Shown: positions 52,790 to 60,004 of the stretch, in pieces
Layout of the letters: every line of letters starts with the position of its first letter
How positions within the stretch are numbered: position 1 is the stretch's first letter
Assembly: GCF_031119335.1 (NCBI RefSeq)
Contig: NZ_JAVHXT010000017.1
Location: 1 to 64,000 of the forward strand
DNA length: 64,000 nt
From: Pedobacter sp.
GTDB lineage: Bacteria; Bacteroidota; Bacteroidia; Sphingobacteriales; Sphingobacteriaceae
Reading direction: 5' to 3'
Notes under the pieces: model-generated
Told to the model about the DNA's origin: nothing
Databases searched by the model: none
The model's input: the letters and a program-made list of their open reading frames with translations, nothing else
Translations under genes and position numbers: made by a program

Positions 52790-53821
52790 ATGGAATTAGG
52801 CATTGGAATGTTTGGCGATTTACAGATTAACGCCAAAGGCGAAGTACAATCGGCACAACAACGTTTACAAGAAATTATAGCAGAAATTAAGCTGATGGAT
52901 GAAGTTGGCTTAGATTTTTACGGTATTGGCGAACATCACAGACCAGACTACGCCGTTTCTGCACCAGAAATTATTTTAGCGGCAGCAGCAACAGTTACAA
53001 AAAACATCAAATTAGGAAGTGCAGTCTCTGTCTTAAGCTCGTCAGATCCTGTTAAATTATATCAAAGTTTTGCTACGGTAGATTTAATTTCTAACGGCAG
53101 AGCCGAGTTAATGGCTGGCCGTGGTAGTTTTATCGAGTCGTTTCCTTTGTATGGTCAGAACTTAGCAGATTACGATGCCTTGTTTGAAGAGAAACTAAAC
53201 CTCTTGGTAAAAATTAACGAACAGGAAACTATTTCTTGGAAAGGAAAATTTAGACCAGAGTTAAAAGAGCAACAGATATTACCCAGAGCGGTAGATAATA
53301 ATTTGAAAATTTGGGTGGCCGTTGGTGGCACTCCGGCATCGGTAGTTAGAGCTGGAAAATTAGGCTTACCGGTAATGTTTGCCATTATTGGTGGTAATCC
53401 AGAACAGTTCCAACCTCTGTTTGATTACTACAAACAAGCTTACGGAGATGCTGGACATGACATGAGCAAGTTTCAAGTTGGTGTGCACATGCACTCGTTC
53501 TTCGGAGATGATAGTCAAGCTACGGCAGATTACTACTACCCGGTTTATTCTGCGCAGATGGATAGAATTGGCAAATCGAGAGGTTGGCCGCCATTTCAAC
53601 GTGGACAATATGATTACGGAAGATCGAAACATGGCCATTTAATTATTGGTGATGCTAACGAAACTGCCGAGAAAATCATTATGATGCACGAATTGTTTGG
53701 ACTAACCCGTTTCTCTGCACACATGGATGTTGGTGCTCCGTCACACGATCACATGATGAAGTCTATTGAAATTTATGGGGAGAAAATCGCTCCGCAAGTG
53801 AGAAAAGCATTAAATAAATAA
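52790..53821 (+). CDS. LLM-class flavin-dependent oxidoreductase
   Basis: This 343-residue luciferase-like monooxygenase-fold protein uses reduced FMN or F420-type flavins. Features are LGIGMFGDLQINAKG at the start, GLDFYGIGEHHRPDYAVSAPE, KLGSAVSVLSSSDPVKLYQSFATVDLISNGRAEL and AGRGSFIESFPLYG. The C-terminal region has HGHLIIGDANETAEKIIMMHE. The substrate cannot be told from sequence. Unlike several neighbours, it has a normal leader with a ribosome-binding-like AAAAGGA. Confidence 0.92.
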   Translation: MELGIGMFGDLQINAKGEVQSAQQRLQEIIAEIKLMDEVGLDFYGIGEHHRPDYAVSAPEIILAAAATVTKNIKLGSAVSVLSSSDPVKLYQSFATVDLISNGRAELMAGRGSFIESFPLYGQNLADYDALFEEKLNLLVKINEQETISWKGKFRPELKEQQILPRAVDNNLKIWVAVGGTPASVVRAGKLGLPVMFAIIGGNPEQFQPLFDYYKQAYGDAGHDMSKFQVGVHMHSFFGDDSQATADYYYPVYSAQMDRIGKSRGWPPFQRGQYDYGRSKHGHLIIGDANETAEKIIMMHELFGLTRFSAHMDVGAPSHDHMMKSIEIYGEKIAPQVRKALNK

Positions 53822-53884
53822 CAACCTCAGTTCGATTATTATTTAACTGATTTACAGCTTCATATCATATATTTTATTCTAATT

Positions 53885-53922
53885 GATTTGCTTCGCAGCT
53901 ATTGCATGGTCAGGGCGACAGT
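53885..53922. repeat. TTGCTTCGC..GCATGGTCAG repeat, copy 2
   Basis: GATTTGCTTCGCAGCTATTG and CATGGTCAGGGCGACAGT match 33374-33412 with a few substitutions. Confidence 0.6.
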
Positions 53923-54017
53923 ATATTGGCACTCCGTCTCCCGAAATTAATTCGGGACTAGTTTTAACAGCTTGTTTTGACATATTTAGCAATCGAACTC
54001 AGATTAATAAGCTATTA

Positions 54018-54106
54018 TCGTCATTGCGAGGCACGAAGCAATCTTAAAGCGATAGGTTAATAATCCTGTCATAGTAATAAGATTGCTTCGTGCCTCGCAA
54101 TGACGA
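54018..54106. repeat. Complete CGTCATTGCGAGG inverted repeat
   Basis: Left arm 54018-54046 (TCGTCATTGCGAGGCACGAA..) and right arm 54078-54106 are perfect reverse complements around a 31-base loop. The loop matches the truncated copy at 49231-49295. Confidence 0.9.
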
Positions 54107-54145
54107 CATTTTTTAGTCAAACAAATTTATAACTACCTTTACGCC

Positions 54146-54523
54146 ATGACTAATAACTGTGCAATTATTACTGGTGCTACATTCGGATTATTATCAATCA
54201 TATTTGGTGCTTTTGGCGCACACGCTTTAAAGAAAGTTTTGTCTGTAGAAAAACTAGCATCTTTTGAAGTTGGTGTACGCTATCAAATTTACAGCGCCCT
54301 ATTTTTGATACTGATTGGCTACAATGCAAATTTTGAGCTAAGTTTAATTAGCTGGTCTTATTATTTGGTTACCATTGGCACGGTTCTATTTTCGTTTAGT
54401 ATTTACTTATTGTCATTATCCGAATACTTAAATAAGAACTTCAAATTTCTTGGCCCTATTACGCCACTTGGCGGATTATTGATGATTTTAGGTTGGGGAT
54501 GCTTGTTGCTTTCTGTTGTTTAA
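54146..54523 (+). CDS. DUF423-family small membrane protein
   Basis: This 125-residue protein has four hydrophobic segments and the DUF423 pattern (ATFGLLSIIFGAFGAHALKK near the N-terminus, FEVGVRYQIYSALFLILIGY, FSFSIYLLSLSEYL, LGPITPLGGLLMILGWGCLL). The family is widespread and its function unknown (YwdK/YgdD type). The start ATG at 54146 gives the family's normal N-terminus. Confidence 0.9.
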   Translation: MTNNCAIITGATFGLLSIIFGAFGAHALKKVLSVEKLASFEVGVRYQIYSALFLILIGYNANFELSLISWSYYLVTIGTVLFSFSIYLLSLSEYLNKNFKFLGPITPLGGLLMILGWGCLLLSVV

Positions 54524-54590
54524 TTCGCTTAATTTTAAACAACAATTTTTTAATCATTTGAAAAACAATGTGAGTAGATTTTGGCAATTG

Positions 54591-54745
54591 TAGCCCTGCT
54601 TTCCGCTGCTATCTTTTTGTCACATTTCTACATCATTTCGAACGCATGTGAGAAATCTCTAAGTAAAACGCTTCTTAAAACAGATTTCTCCTCATACTTC
54701 GTCGAAATTACGCACCAAAAAGTATATCCGCTTCAAACAGGTTTA
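54591..54745 (+). repeat. Interchangeable-core repeat with a TCATTTCGAA core
   Basis: The outer arms are TAGCCCTGCTTTCCGCTGCT..CTTTTTG (54591-54619) and CCAAAAAGTATATCCGCTTC..AGGTTTA (54715-54745). The core matches that at 36462-36544: CATTTCGAACGCATGTGAGA.. and AGATTTCTCC..CGTCGAAATTACG. It pairs head to head with the next copy, about 68 bases away. Confidence 0.7.
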
Positions 54746-54813
54746 ATTAACAAAGGTAATGGTTCTTTTGGCCGTTTGTTGGGCAGGTGCTAATGGCTTT
54801 TCTTCGTTTCATA

Positions 54814-54890
54814 GACCCGATTGTAGCGGCAGCCCCGAGTGAGCTTGGAGCAGCGCATTGGGAACGAGGGCTATAGCGGAAAGCGGGACT
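54814..54890 (-). repeat. Interchangeable-core repeat with a CGAGTGAGC core
   Basis: Reverse-oriented copy: GACCCGATTGTAGCGGCAGC at the left and CTATAGCGGAAAGCGGGACT at the right. The core (CCCCGAGTGAGCTTGGAGCA..GGAACGAGGGC) is unlike the other cores. Confidence 0.65.
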
Positions 54891-54921
54891 ACCGATAATA
54901 GGAATACTGACCCTTCCGCTC

Positions 54922-54960
54922 CAAAACAAAAAATCCCCCGACATATACTATCGGAGGATT
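54922..54960 (-). terminator. Terminator of the metzincin-like protease gene
   Basis: On the minus strand AATCCTCCGA pairs with TCGGGGGATT (one mismatch) and is followed by a T-rich tract, 22 bases after the stop codon. Confidence 0.8.
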
Positions 54961-54982
54961 CCAGAATTATTTAAGTCCTTGC

Positions 54983-57541
54983 TTATTTCTTTTTATCTAA
55001 AGCTTTTTCGATACGATCTGACAAATCTTCTAAGTGATATTTGCTTAAAGTATCGGCTTGTGAGCTTGCTTTAATTGCTTTATCTAACTCACGTAACTGT
55101 CCTTTAACCACAGAAACCGCATCGGTTTGGCTAGCTGTTAAACCAGTTGGAGCGGCACCGCCTCTTCCAAAAGTTGCTGCGCTAGCGGCTGCAGGAGCCG
55201 GAGGGTTGATAATGGTGATTAATCTCTCTACATAAGCTTTCTGTAAGTTTCTACGATATACATCAATAGCGGCATTGCCTTTCAATTCAGTAAAGATTGA
55301 AGCGTTTAAATCTTTGAACAAATCAGAGATTTTATAGGCAGTTGCGCCATCGGCAGCCTCGGCAGCAATCAAGTTACCCAAAACTCTAGTAGAAATTACT
55401 CTGGCTAGGGCTGCATTTTGCAATTTAGAAACTACTACTAACGGACTTTCGCTAATATTATCTAAAATAGTTTGATCTAACAACCATTTTGGCGTAGTGA
55501 AAACTTGTGCATTTAACCAGTTTACTGCTTCTTTTTGCGTCGCTGCTGGCGTACGTTCGTAAATTACACCTGCTTGATCTACAGTTTTTGGATTTTCGTA
55601 GATACCACCAATGTTTTTACTAACGTGACCAATATAACGACCAAACTGAGTAGTCAACTGACCGTACATATTGCTTAGCTCATCGTAGTTTTCGCCGGGC
55701 TGTTTGGTCCAGGCATTTAAATTAGCAACGATAACTTTCAAGTTTTTGATACCATAGTCACTCGCTTTCATTGCATTGTCGCTCAAATCTTCGCTTTGCG
55801 AATGCGGATCATCTGGATTAGTTTCGGTACCGAACCATAAACGTCTGTTCTTTGCTGATTCTAAGGTCATCTTATCTAAGATCTTCATATCAGAAGCTAC
55901 GTTTTTGCTATCTGGGAAGTATCTATAACCCCACTCAATTGCCCATTTATCGTAATCGCCAATGCGTGGATATAAACCTACTTTAGAAATGTTATCTTCT
56001 GGTTGCGCAACGTAGTTAAAACGAGCATAGTCCATTATAGATGGTGTGTGGCCATTTTCTTCTACCCATTTTTTATTACGTAGATTTTCTGTTGGCACTG
56101 TTGAACTAGACCCGTGGTTATGACGTAGACCTAGCGTGTGACCCACTTCGTGAGAAGAAACAAAACGAATTAAATCGCCCATTAACTCATCGCTAAAGTT
56201 AACCGTACGAGCTCTTTTATCTACAGCCGCAGTTTGAATGAAATACCAATCGCGAACTAATTTCATTACATTGTGGTACCAGTTAATGTGGCTTTCCATA
56301 ATCTCACCAGTACGTGGATCTGAAATACTTGGACCACTTGCATTAGGAATTTCTGATGGTTTGTAAACAATGGCCGAGTTACGGGCATCGTCTAAACTCC
56401 AAGTAGAATCTTGTGCTTTTGTAGGTGCAATTTTACCAATTACGGCATTTTTGAAACCTGCTTTTTCAAAAGCTTTTTGCCAATCGTTAACACCAGCAAT
56501 TAAATAAGGCACCCATTTTTTAGGCGTAGCCGGATCGATATAGAAAATGATAGGTTTAGCTGGTTCTACCAATTCGCCACGTTTGTACTTAGCCATATCT
56601 TGTGGTTTTGGTTCTAATCTCCAACGTTTTACCAACTGCACCTCTTTTACCCCTTGTGGGTTTAAATCAAAATCGGTATAACCAACTGCGAAATAACCAA
56701 CACGAGGATCGAAATAACGTGGTTTCATTGGATTTTTAGGTAAAATTACCAACGAAGTGTTTAACTCTAAAGTTACCGAACCTGTTGCTGCACCAGCACC
56801 GCCAAATGAAGGAGCTCCACCAGCGCTTGGTGTTGCAGCTTTAGCGTAAGTTTTTACGGTTTTAATCTCTACGTTAGTTGGGAAACTTCTTACGTCTTGG
56901 ATATAGCTTCTATCTGCCTGTTGTGCACCAATACCAAATCTCGATTTGAACATTGGAGAGCTGAAGTAGAAAATATCATTATCGCTATTGATGTAAGTAG
57001 TAACGTCAATTACGCTACCGTCTTTACCAGGAGTGTAAGCTGCAATATCAAAAGCAGCAGCAATTGGCTGTACGCTAGAATTTTGTAACGACTGATACAT
57101 TGAAGCAGTACTGTCTGCGCTGTAAGCTCTGAAGCTAATTTTACGCATGAAAATTCTGTTGTTTGGTCCTTTTTCGAAACGGATAACCGAACTTCCGATT
57201 TGATCGCCAGCGTAACCTTGCGCTGCACGAACCTCAGCTCCAGACTTTGAAATACGGCTTACCACCAAAATATCTCTATTTAATGTAGTATCTGCAATTT
57301 CAAAATAGAATTTGTCTTCAATTTTGTGAGAAGTAATCATCCCTTTGCGGCTTAATGCTTTGTTAGTGATTACTTGGTCGTAAGGTTTTGGTTGTGCTTT
57401 AGGTGCCGCTGCCGCTCCGAAAGCTCCAGGAGCCCGGCGTGTGCTATCAGTAGGGGCTCCGCCTTGAGTTGGTCGTTGTGCGTGGGCAAAAGTCACCACA
57501 CCAGCAGCCAATAATAGGGTAAATAGATTTTTCTTCATCAA
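54983..57541 (-). CDS. Zinc-dependent metalloprotease (DUF5117/DUF4953 type)
   Basis: This 852-residue exported protein has a signal peptide ending in FAHAQ at residue 21. The N-terminal part contains a DUF5118-like segment (YDQVITNKALSRKGMITSHK) and a DUF5117 region (VVSRISKSG.., SMYQSLQNSS). The catalytic motif is HEVGHTLGLRH at 464-474, a metzincin-like HExxHxxGxxH. SIMDYARFN downstream is a plausible Met-turn. The C-terminus is helical and contains Ala-rich stretches. Substrates are unknown; the family is common in Bacteroidota. It is monocistronic with its own terminator. Confidence 0.9.
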   Translation of the reverse strand: MMKKNLFTLLLAAGVVTFAHAQRPTQGGAPTDSTRRAPGAFGAAAAPKAQPKPYDQVITNKALSRKGMITSHKIEDKFYFEIADTTLNRDILVVSRISKSGAEVRAAQGYAGDQIGSSVIRFEKGPNNRIFMRKISFRAYSADSTASMYQSLQNSSVQPIAAAFDIAAYTPGKDGSVIDVTTYINSDNDIFYFSSPMFKSRFGIGAQQADRSYIQDVRSFPTNVEIKTVKTYAKAATPSAGGAPSFGGAGAATGSVTLELNTSLVILPKNPMKPRYFDPRVGYFAVGYTDFDLNPQGVKEVQLVKRWRLEPKPQDMAKYKRGELVEPAKPIIFYIDPATPKKWVPYLIAGVNDWQKAFEKAGFKNAVIGKIAPTKAQDSTWSLDDARNSAIVYKPSEIPNASGPSISDPRTGEIMESHINWYHNVMKLVRDWYFIQTAAVDKRARTVNFSDELMGDLIRFVSSHEVGHTLGLRHNHGSSSTVPTENLRNKKWVEENGHTPSIMDYARFNYVAQPEDNISKVGLYPRIGDYDKWAIEWGYRYFPDSKNVASDMKILDKMTLESAKNRRLWFGTETNPDDPHSQSEDLSDNAMKASDYGIKNLKVIVANLNAWTKQPGENYDELSNMYGQLTTQFGRYIGHVSKNIGGIYENPKTVDQAGVIYERTPAATQKEAVNWLNAQVFTTPKWLLDQTILDNISESPLVVVSKLQNAALARVISTRVLGNLIAAEAADGATAYKISDLFKDLNASIFTELKGNAAIDVYRRNLQKAYVERLITIINPPAPAAASAATFGRGGAAPTGLTASQTDAVSVVKGQLRELDKAIKASSQADTLSKYHLEDLSDRIEKALDKKK

Positions 57542-57644
57542 TTTATTTGAATAAGTTAATTGTGAAGTAAAAATAAGCGAAGCGCTACGAAATATTCAGA
57601 ATTGGATATAACTTCTTAGTTACAAGATGTAAAAAATCTAATTG

Positions 57645-57705
57645 GCCACAGATGCACAGATTTTAAAATAGAAATTAAGTGCAGCATCATCTGTGCATCT
57701 GTGGC
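57645..57705. repeat. GCCACAG-type inverted repeat
   Basis: GCCACAGATGCACAGATTTT at the left and ATCTGTGCATCTGTGGC (57689-57705) at the right form a clear hairpin downstream of holA, the best copy of this family here. Confidence 0.7.
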
Positions 57706-57712
57706 AAAAAAC

Positions 57713-58732
57713 CTAATGCAATATCTTAAAAACCAATTCTTTCAATAAATCGCCATCAGATATATTGCCCGTACTATCCAAACCTTTGCTCTTCAAATCA
57801 TACTCTCTTAGTAAACTAATGATATCGAAAGTTTTGCCAGCATTAAAAGTGCGTGCGGCAGCTTCATAATCTTTAAGAAAATAAGGGCTTACACCAAGCT
57901 CCCTAGCTGCATCGTTTTTATTGGTTAAATAATGATATTTAAGGATTTTTGAGAAATAAGAATTGAGATTGGCCATTACCATAATCATTGGGTTGGCTTT
58001 TGGATTACCCGCAAAGTAATTGATAATCTGATTGCTCTTTAACACATTACGTGTAGCCAATGCCTTTTGCAGTTCAAACACATTGTATTCCTTACTAATT
58101 CCTATATTTCGCTGAATATGATCTGTTTGGATAGTGGTAGATTTATCTATATTCAAACACAATTTTTCAACCTCATTTGCTATTTTAGAAAGATCTGTAC
58201 CCAAATATTCAGCCATTAAAGCTACCGCTTGAGGATCTATTTTGTAGCCCTTAGTTTTGATATGATCTTCTATCCAAGGTACGAGCTTATAATCTCTTAC
58301 TGGATCACTTTGAAAAACGACACCATTACTATTAATGGCTTTATAGATCTTTTTACGTTTATCGAAATTAGCATACTTATAGGCAAGTACTAAAATTGTG
58401 CTAGGCAACGGCTTCTCGAAATATGCAAGGGTAAAATCAGCTTCTTTACTAGCCCCTTCGTTTGCCCATTTCAAATCTTGCGCTTCTTTTACAATAATCA
58501 ATTGATATTCGGACATCATTGGATAGCGCTTAGCAGCATTCATCACCGTAGCCATATCGGTATCTTTACCGTATAAAACAGTCTGGTTGAAACCTTTCTC
58601 ACCATCAGACAGTATATGTTTCTCCATATACTCTACTATCTGATCAATAAAATAGGGTTCTTCGCCCTGTAATAGATAAACTGGCTTAAATTTTCTAGCT
58701 TTTAAATCCTTAATGATGTCTTCGGCAGTCAT
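57713..58732 (-). CDS. holA: DNA polymerase III delta subunit HolA
   Basis: HolA opens the sliding clamp within the clamp-loader complex. The product of about 339 residues starts MTAEDIIKDLKARKFKPVYL and has QGEEPYFIDQIVEYM, a P-loop-like region without ATPase activity, PMMSEYQLIIVKEAQDLKW and the C-terminal collar helices (NVFELQKALATRNVLKSNQI). An in-frame ATG at 58816 would add 28 residues, but that stretch is encoded by an intergenic repeat (SPLGVRG) and by a promoter element three bases before 58732. The ATG at 58732 is therefore the start. Confidence 0.93.
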   Translation of the reverse strand: MTAEDIIKDLKARKFKPVYLLQGEEPYFIDQIVEYMEKHILSDGEKGFNQTVLYGKDTDMATVMNAAKRYPMMSEYQLIIVKEAQDLKWANEGASKEADFTLAYFEKPLPSTILVLAYKYANFDKRKKIYKAINSNGVVFQSDPVRDYKLVPWIEDHIKTKGYKIDPQAVALMAEYLGTDLSKIANEVEKLCLNIDKSTTIQTDHIQRNIGISKEYNVFELQKALATRNVLKSNQIINYFAGNPKANPMIMVMANLNSYFSKILKYHYLTNKNDAARELGVSPYFLKDYEAAARTFNAGKTFDIISLLREYDLKSKGLDSTGNISDGDLLKELVFKILH

Positions 58733-58735
58733 GCT

Positions 58736-58743
58736 CAAAGTTA
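58736..58743 (-). promoter_or_regulatory. -7 promoter element of holA
   Basis: TAACTTTG on the minus strand, three bases before the ATG at 58732. It predicts a leaderless transcript and excludes the longer reading frame. A -33 TTG at the right distance is not seen. Confidence 0.5.
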
Positions 58744-58755
58744 CAAATTTACCCC

Positions 58756-58775
58756 TAACCCCTAAAGGGGAATTA
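58756..58775. repeat. CCCCTAACCCCTAAAGGGG repeat
   Basis: CCCCTAAAGGGG is a perfect palindrome and is part of a G/C-rich intergenic repeat that keeps an open frame upstream of holA. A related CCCCTCTAATCTCCCCAAAG..GGGG word follows mazG at about 45955-45978. Confidence 0.5.
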
Positions 58776-58887
58776 TTGACAAATAGACTAACATCCATTA
58801 TCCCGACCTCAATCATAAAATACTTTTATTTATCTGTCTGATGTTTTAAAAATCAGGAAAGCAGTTTCCGCATTTCATAGCCACCAG

Positions 58888-58964
58888 TAGTCCTGCACTA
58901 CGTTACAAGTCCTCTCCCGATGAAAAAATCGGGATTGCGGGCTTTCCACTTCGTTCAGGTTTAT
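58888..58964 (+). repeat. Interchangeable-core repeat, short copy
   Basis: AGTCCTGCACTACGTTACAA at the left, core hairpin TCCCGAT-GAAAA-ATCGGGA and the right end GCTTTCCACTTCGTTCAGGT..TTA. Same minimal core as the copies at 7841-7905 and 31433-31489. Confidence 0.6.
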
Positions 58965-59135
58965 TGTACAAAATCCTGTGGCACTAACACTTACAACTTA
59001 ACTGTTTTACGCGAGTATATACTTACACACTGCCTTTCAGCAAAATTGTCAATCTGCTGCCACTAAAACTTTAGACCATTTCTTTTTCAACAATCTAGCA
59101 ATGAAACAATAAAACAATCTTATTTTTGATGTCTG
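58965..59135. other. Upstream region of the HsdR-N-like gene
   Basis: AT-rich, no gene and no convincing promoter consensus seen. Confidence 0.35.
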
Positions 59136-59597
59136 ATGTTCAACCCTACTCCACTTAACCTACCTTTCTATCCTTTTAAAATTACCCAAAGGGATGGGCT
59201 ACATTACATTTTTGATGAAGCGAGAAAGAAGCATTTGGTACTCACACCTGAGGAATGGGTAAGACAGCATTTTATCAAATACCTTATTAAAGAAAAACAG
59301 TTCCCTGTTAGTTTAATGCAGATTGAAGGTGGATTAAGCCTAAATCAAACCAGAAAACGTAGCGATATTTTAGTGCTAACGAAAGCAGGTGAAAAATTGA
59401 TGGTGGTAGAATGTAAAGCGCCCTCGGTAAACATCACACAAGCTACCTTTGACCAAGCCGCAAGATACAATTCGGTGTATAAAGCAAAATGGCTAGTGAT
59501 TACTAATGGGTTAAGCCACTACTACGCACAGATAGATCACGAAAATAAAGGCTTTTCTTTTGTGGAGGAATTGCCTGTTTATAGTTTATTAGTTTAG
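59136..59597 (+). CDS. Type I restriction HsdR N-terminal-domain-like protein
   Basis: This 153-residue protein looks like the nuclease domain of type I restriction subunit HsdR standing alone. It has a PD-(D/E)XK core (RSDILVLTKAGEKLMVVECKAP, residues about 86-107) preceded by EEWVRQHFIKYLIKEKQFP. No HsdM, HsdS or helicase domain is nearby, so it is not a working type I system. It is transcribed divergently from holA. The role could be in DNA repair or nucleic-acid turnover, but this is a guess. Confidence 0.82.
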   Translation: MFNPTPLNLPFYPFKITQRDGLHYIFDEARKKHLVLTPEEWVRQHFIKYLIKEKQFPVSLMQIEGGLSLNQTRKRSDILVLTKAGEKLMVVECKAPSVNITQATFDQAARYNSVYKAKWLVITNGLSHYYAQIDHENKGFSFVEELPVYSLLV

Positions 59598-59611
59598 TAG
59601 AAAACCTCGTT

Positions 59612-59694
59612 ACATCATTATTGCGAGGTACGAAGCTATCTTACTAATCAAAAGCATACACGCTTTAAGATTGCTTCGTACCTCGCAATGACGA
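59612..59694. repeat. Complete CGTCATTGCGAGG inverted repeat (slightly degenerate)
   Basis: ATCATTATTGCGAGGTACGA..GCTATCTTA (59615-59643) and TAAGATTGCTTCGTACCTCG..CAATGACGA (59666-59694) are the two arms; the left arm has a few changes. Confidence 0.8.
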
Positions 59695-59950
59695 CGCGGT
59701 TTTAATAAAAAAGAGAAACCTTGCTAGATTTTTCCTTTCAGTCGAAATGACGACCTTTTTAATTCCCTACGCTGTTCGGGATTTGAAATCCCGAACCTCT
59801 TATCTGCTGATTTGAAATCCGCAATTCTTTAAGTCGAGATTATAAATCGAGTTCATCTAAATAATCTCAACTAGCAAATTTTAAAATAGATTCTTCGCTG
59901 CGCTCTGAATGACAAAGTCCGTGAAAGCCAGCAATGACCATTGTTATAGA
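59695..59950. other. Intergenic stretch with repeat fragments
   Basis: No gene. It has short dyads such as TTCGGGATTTGAAATCCCGAA (about 59777-59797), TTTGAAATCCGCAATTC and a fragment TAGATTCTTCGCTGCGCTCTGAATGAC. The run 59598-60004 is therefore repeats plus the purF-type gene terminator. Confidence 0.45.
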
Positions 59951-59951
59951 C

Positions 59952-59986
59952 AAAAAAGGAGAAATCTATCAAGACCTCTCCCTTTA
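59952..59986 (-). terminator. Terminator of the purF-type gene
   Basis: On the minus strand AAGGGAGA pairs with TCTCCTT (imperfect) and a T run follows. The hairpin ends 20 bases after the stop codon. Confidence 0.6.
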
Positions 59987-60004
59987 AATGATATAAGTTT
60001 TAGC

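Larger units (their letters stand above)
53822..54145. other. Repeat-rich intergenic region
   Basis: No gene. It contains copy 2 of the TTGCTTCGC..GCATGGTCAG repeat at 53885-53922, the hairpin TCCCGAAATTAATTCGGGA at about 53939-53957, and a complete CGTCATTGCGAGG inverted repeat at 54018-54106. Confidence 0.55.

Noticed and set aside
54581..54793. A 70-codon open frame on the plus strand
   Set aside because: It is made entirely of the interchangeable-core repeat at 54591-54745 and its flank, with no protein-like features.
59136..59597. A type I restriction-modification locus
   Set aside because: Only an HsdR-N-like domain is present; no HsdM, HsdS or helicase gene is nearby.
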